Shown here piece by piece: positions 59,601-64,000 of a stretch of 64,000 nucleotides of DNA. Where the stretch lies: contig OX457027.1 of the NCBI GenBank assembly GCA_949752745.1, positions 78,485,214 through 78,549,213 on the forward strand. Direction: 5' to 3'. Source of the DNA: Protula sp. h YS-2021. Lineage: Eukaryota; Annelida; Polychaeta; Sabellida; Serpulidae. Numbering within the stretch: the stretch's first letter is position 1; each line of letters starts with the position of its first letter. A model generated the notes under the pieces. That model was not told where the DNA came from, searched no databases, and saw only the letters and a program-made list of their open reading frames with translations. The position numbers and the translations under genes were made by a program.

Positions 59601-62400
59601 GAAATAAGGAAAGTATCTATGTGTAAAAAATTATTTCAGTCAAAGTATAACGATTTGAAATACTTTAATCCACCAAATTCGAAACGTGTAATTCACTTGT
59701 ATCTTCACTGCAACAGCCTTGCATTATTCTTTAAATTCACAGACTGATGTTGATTAAAAATTAGATGCATTTTGCAACAAAGCCAAATAACTTACGTATA
59801 TATTCGCTTTTTTCTCATATTCTTTGTGTCCGACACCTAAACCATCGTAAAATAGAAACATAGTATGAACTGCCCTTATATTAAATCACAATCAGAAACG
59901 TTTAGCATCTTGACTAATATTTGAAGCTTTTTAAATAGTTTTATTTTGCATAGATAATGCACATTGGTGTTACTGGAAAACATTCTTATTGCACTGATAT
60001 GTACGTAACCTTTCATTTAACTATAATGTGTATCAGCTGCTGTTTTAATGTAACGACATTATTATCGAAGATAGAAAACTAAAACCTCATGTGTTAAAAT
60101 ACATGTTAAACTGGAACCGCATTTCGCAAGCTAAATCTTTAACACTTGACAAACATTAAAAGTTAAAAATATTTCTTAGAACGGCTTATTATTTCTCTAA
60201 AAACATGAAGTCTTTTAGCTTATGGCGCAGCACCTACGCGGCTAATAAAGTTCATTTGCTTGGTTACGTTGGCTCAATGGCTTTATTGATTGAACGGACT
60301 AATCCTTTTTCTCTCTGCAGGCAGAGCTCGCGTAACGCTTATACGCTGTACTGATTTGCCCATCCGTTACTTTGCTTTTAAATGCGATGTATTTATTATT
60401 CTAAAATCAGCTGTGTTCGCATGGCGTTTTAAGCATGAAAAGGAAGTCCCAGACGTAAAAAAGGCGGGATGCACACTTTCAGATCAAGTTCTACATAAGT
60501 GTGACAGAAGAAGCTGAGACAAGCAAACGAATTTTACTGTCAAGAAAAAAGCACCATCGGCTGCCCGCACAAAGTCATATAAGACTTGACCAAGTCAAAT
60601 ATTTGTCAAACCTTAATAAACATCATCTTTTAATCTAATAAGTTCTCTATACGCTTTGGTATTATCCTTAACCTCATTACCTTAAACCTGATCGTTATCA
60701 TTCAAGTAAAATTTTGTTCGAAAAGAATGATTAAAGATGTGGAGATATTGCGTCTTATTTATTCACCTCAAAATTGGGTTGAGTTATTCATGAAAACAAC
60801 TGAGAATTTTTCAAGCTAAACTTTATATTTTTGTTGCCTGTGTAGGGTATTTTGCTTGGTCAACAGGAAAGTTTTCTATCTTACAAAATTAAAATTTGGC
60901 TCGTAATTGACTATTTTTGACCTAATATGTTTTAGCATTTTTTACGGATTTCTATGACCGCTGTGAGAATTTGTGAAGAATTCCATGCTGAATTTATTTG
61001 TGTAGAAGTCGGAGAAGGCTGGTAGTTTATATACAATTGAAATTATAAAAATAGAAACAGATGAAAGGGAAATACAATTATCAATACAATTGCAAATCAA
61101 GCCGGCAATCAACTGAATTGCAATCAGCTAAAATCAGTCAACATTGTTGTAAATTTCCTTTCAAGCATGTGAACTTAGAGATGAAAGGTAAATAACTGCG
61201 TTTCCTCTAAGGCGTGAATGGGGGTAAAGGAAGGGGGGAAGACCTAGGGTAAAAACCGGGCTTAAAGGCAATCGGGGGTAAAAGCGGGGAGTAAAGGCAC
61301 AGACTCCATTCATTTTATGCAATGTTTAAACATCAAACAAAAACGACATTGCATATTACCTTTCAGAACAGTGCCCAGCTTCTCACCTCGGAGTGCCAAA
61401 CAGAGTTTTGTAAATGGTTTTTCAGTACTTTTATAAAACGTAGTATTAGTGCAATGTATAATCGACAGAGCCCACTTTACAACTTATTAAAGCACAGCAT
61501 AGGACATAATCAATACTATGTTTGTTCCCTATTGAAAGTAATATTAATTTATGCTGCCCACAAGGTTCAATAATTTGATTTATTACTCATGTCTTTATAA
61601 GAACCGATATTTTGTTATAATAAGCATAATATAGGGAATGTTCTAAAAAGAAGTAATTCCACAACACGCATTTAAATACAACACTGGTGAAATTGGAATC
61701 ACGATATAATAATAGAATATAGGAAAAACAATGATTATGAAGGCTCCAGACGCCTTTTGCTAAACCGGGCAATTTTTTGCTACAACAGGCAGATTTTTTT
61801 CATAGAGTTTTTATTTCACATTCATTTGCATAATAACAAAGCTACATTAAACCGGAAACCACAATAATCCTGACAACAGAAATCTGACGTGATACCAGAT
61901 GGAGACTTCAAGGAAGGCATTGTTTGTTGCTGTTATTTGTTCCATTATGTTGGATAGAAATCGGTGAATACATTTAACATGGATGAAACTCAGTTACTTT
62001 GTCTATCATTTCAAAAGGAATTCCGAAGAAAATCCCCTGTAAAAACAAGCCCCTTGGGAAATTTCTCGATTATGTTTGCAACTGCGGAGAAAGTACTAGG
62101 AAAAAACCCACGGATGCAATATCCAATATTTAAAAAAGTGTTCTGAGATCGCCAGAGTGGTTTTTCTTAGTGACAACAGAGGAATGGGATTAACAGAGGC
62201 TTTAGTCCACGCCTAAGATCATGACTGAGTAGATAAGAAAGCAGCATAGCAGTTTCTATGATTGCACCGGAGATTAGGTGCAGCTACAGTTAACGATTAA
62301 CACAAACTCACTGGAATGTGGGTGTACTGATATTTCTCACAGTCTGTAACAAGTAAAGTAAATGTGTTCAGAAGTACTCCGTTAAACAATACACCATATT
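56646..62400. other. Gene-poor region
   Basis: I see no convincing coding sequence. A small element-like segment is listed separately (59,040-59,165). A poly-C tract is at 58,178-58,198. Several short frames (for example 59,318-59,518, 60,290-60,517 and 61,964-62,146) have no domain I recognise. Confidence 0.45.
59040..59165. repeat. Possible short dispersed element
   Basis: A GTGTCC-rich sequence ends in GGTGTTTAACTGTA. It resembles, in style, the MITE at 8,088 (both have GTGTCC/TTGTCC and a TTTTACTGTA or TTTAACTGTA end) and a segment at 56,850-56,940. The matching left end is not clear. Confidence 0.3.
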
Positions 62401-62441
62401 TCGAGGAAGCAGAGTTATGACAAGACAACCAATTCTTTCAT

Positions 62442-62813
62442 ATGGAGTCAATCAAACTGAACATAACACATCTCATCAAATGCACACTAGATCAGGACAT
62501 GTGGGCCAACTTGCTAAATCCTTCAGATGCTTACCTTCGTATTCCCATGAATAAATCCGCTTGCCCCCATCTGTGCTTCTGTGCATCTGTGCCCTCATCG
62601 CAATTTGGGTTGCGACAGCACGCTGGTCCTGAAGGCAATCAAGTGCCAGGAGAAATGTCATTCATATCACTCATGGTTATGTGGAACTCCTTAATTAGGT
62701 TACTCATATTCCAATATCCCGACGACTGGCTGGTCAACAGAGACAAAGCTGACATTTTATTTGATATTACAGTGGGCCTTTCTAAAGTATCTATATTTAG
62801 TATCATTCTTTAA
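62442..62813 (+). pseudogene. DIRS-like reverse transcriptase relic
   Basis: One 123-codon frame retains PSDAYLRIPMNKSACPHLCF, like the RT box with the first catalytic aspartate. Further on it has YPDDWLVNRDKADIL, like the YLDDW box with leucine changed to proline. The ~45 residues between are too few for an RT palm, so an internal deletion is likely. No recombinase or gag is seen around it. Confidence 0.55.
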
Positions 62814-62819
62814 AGAACA

Positions 62820-64000
62820 GGTCATTCGGTTAGCATATGACAGTTTTTGAACGCACATAATGATAAAATTTAATTAAAGTCATCAGATCCGTCCTGTAGC
62901 GCATTCTTTGCTAATTTCTAATTGAGAGTCAATGTGTGATTAGCTGTTGGGATTCACCACACATGGTCATTGAACACTGTTTGTAAGAATACACTGTTGT
63001 GCATAACTAGTCTAGATTTGGTCCGTTTCTTGCTACTGAATTGATCCATAATGGTCCCTATTCTCGCGCAACTTCACAGCAATCCAGCATTCAGCAGAAA
63101 TAAATTCGCCAAGAAAAAAGCGCCGAAATAGACTGTGCTCCCACTGTTGAAGGGTTCGTCGTTGTGTCGACTCCAGTATCACTGTTTCCGTCAAACCACC
63201 GATGCTGTGTTGACCCGATACATTCGCGTTATTGTACCAATTTCGTGTTCTGGAAGTGCTGCCTTGTACATGATACAGCACGATACTGTGGCGGATCGGC
63301 ATACATACTCTCAAGCATTGTGTGTTTTTGTTGTGTTTGTATGTTACTCCGTCTATTAAAAGAAGGAGGCATAGGCTCGAACTAGTCAGATTGCTAGTTG
63401 GTTTCGAGCATTAAGACTTTGTTGTCATTCGTGGCGGTTCGCGGTGAGATCCCACCTAACTACGTTGTTACGAAATAACCATTTCACAGTAAACCCCTCC
63501 TTAATTAAAATATTTTATTAAATTTATTTCTTTTATTCTGCTTTCTCAACATCATGTCTTGCACGCCTCGTCTCAACCATTTCTTATGCATCCGGTGTTC
63601 ATTTCCTACCTTGAATTCTAGTCTCCCATAATGATGGCTTTGTGACCTACAATCCAATATTAAAACTGAAATATTTAATTACCCAATGTTATTTTTATGA
63701 GTAAAATACCTTGAAGATACAGAAATAGTCACTTAAATCATACTTCCTGATTATTCCATCTATTAAGATTGTGATAATCGATAACTTGGTGTGATTTGGT
63801 CAGATGACCGAAGATGTATCGACACTGTTTGGTCGGTTTGTTGACAACGCGTTGTAAACACAGAAACCTGTAAACCCCGCTCAACGTTTACATTTGCGAT
63901 TCTCTCCCACAATTGTTATTTTGTATTGTTTTAACCAATATTAGCACATTGCAAAACATATAGTGATGGTTTCTATGTCTAGAAGATATTTTACAAATAA
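62820..64000. other. Right end of window, no gene recognised
   Basis: The frame on minus at 63,033-63,314 (93 codons, Arg-rich) is the only one of some length. It has no domain I can name. Confidence 0.4.

Noticed and set aside
63033..63314. 93-codon Arg-rich frame as a transposase fragment
   Set aside because: No catalytic or DNA-binding motif could be pointed to.

Overview
The window is invertebrate animal nuclear DNA: AT-rich, full of long (TA)n and other microsatellites, with spliced genes of animal families (an SLC16-type transporter and a family-31 glycosyltransferase) and large amounts of repeat DNA (DIRS-like tyrosine-recombinase retrotransposons, a LINE relic, small inverted-repeat elements, a DNA-polymerase-B element relic). 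The repeat style suggests a lophotrochozoan, perhaps a bivalve mollusc. That is an impression, not a proof.

Layout. 1-5,000: a minus-strand reverse-transcriptase piece, a small inverted-repeat element, then a decayed DIRS-like retrotransposon (gag, RT, RNase H, tyrosine recombinase) on +. 5,000-13,430: repeat-rich DNA with a two-exon beta-1,3-glycosyltransferase gene on minus. 13,200-19,100: the most unusual part. A CRE-dense intergenic region is followed by a small Cys-rich gene, an ~80-bp tandem array, a hypothetical gene, a broken type-B DNA polymerase and a second copy of the small Cys-rich gene in the opposite orientation. Both Cys-rich genes end in a histone-mRNA-type 3' stem-loop. 19,700-25,130: about 5.4 kb of AAT/AAC-rich simple sequence. 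25,380-26,112: a two-exon gene whose product looks like two PC4/p15-type domains.

The middle is palindromic. Positions 24,186-29,174 and 29,494-34,482 are inverted copies that match everywhere I compared them, around a 319-bp spacer, and the right copy stops exactly at a 200-N gap (34,483-34,682). Beyond the gap, 34,683-~42,565 is an inverted but visibly diverged copy of ~3,190-13,434. It includes the last codons of the glycosyltransferase and a second DIRS recombinase. The perfect inner arms may be a fold-back assembly artefact at a contig end, or a recent palindrome inside an older inverted duplication.

42,570-43,650 on minus holds a second copy of the hypothetical gene found beside the polymerase, plus a Cys-rich ORF. 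43,790-44,870 is a microsatellite and a LINE 3' relic. 48,411-56,645 is a complete six-exon SLC16 monocarboxylate-transporter-like gene whose exon phases all agree, with one in-frame TAG and one GC-AG intron. Its introns hold a 1.36-kb inverted-repeat element, an AGGTCA-rich block and an AT-rich GATATC block. The rest, to 64,000, is gene-poor, with a DIRS-like RT relic near 62.5 kb.

The genes do not form one pathway. The transporter and glycosyltransferase are host-type genes. The polymerase, Cys-rich genes, hypothetical gene and perhaps the PC4-like gene look like remnants of one or more virus-like or self-replicating DNA elements. All splice sites, homologies and identities were judged by eye.
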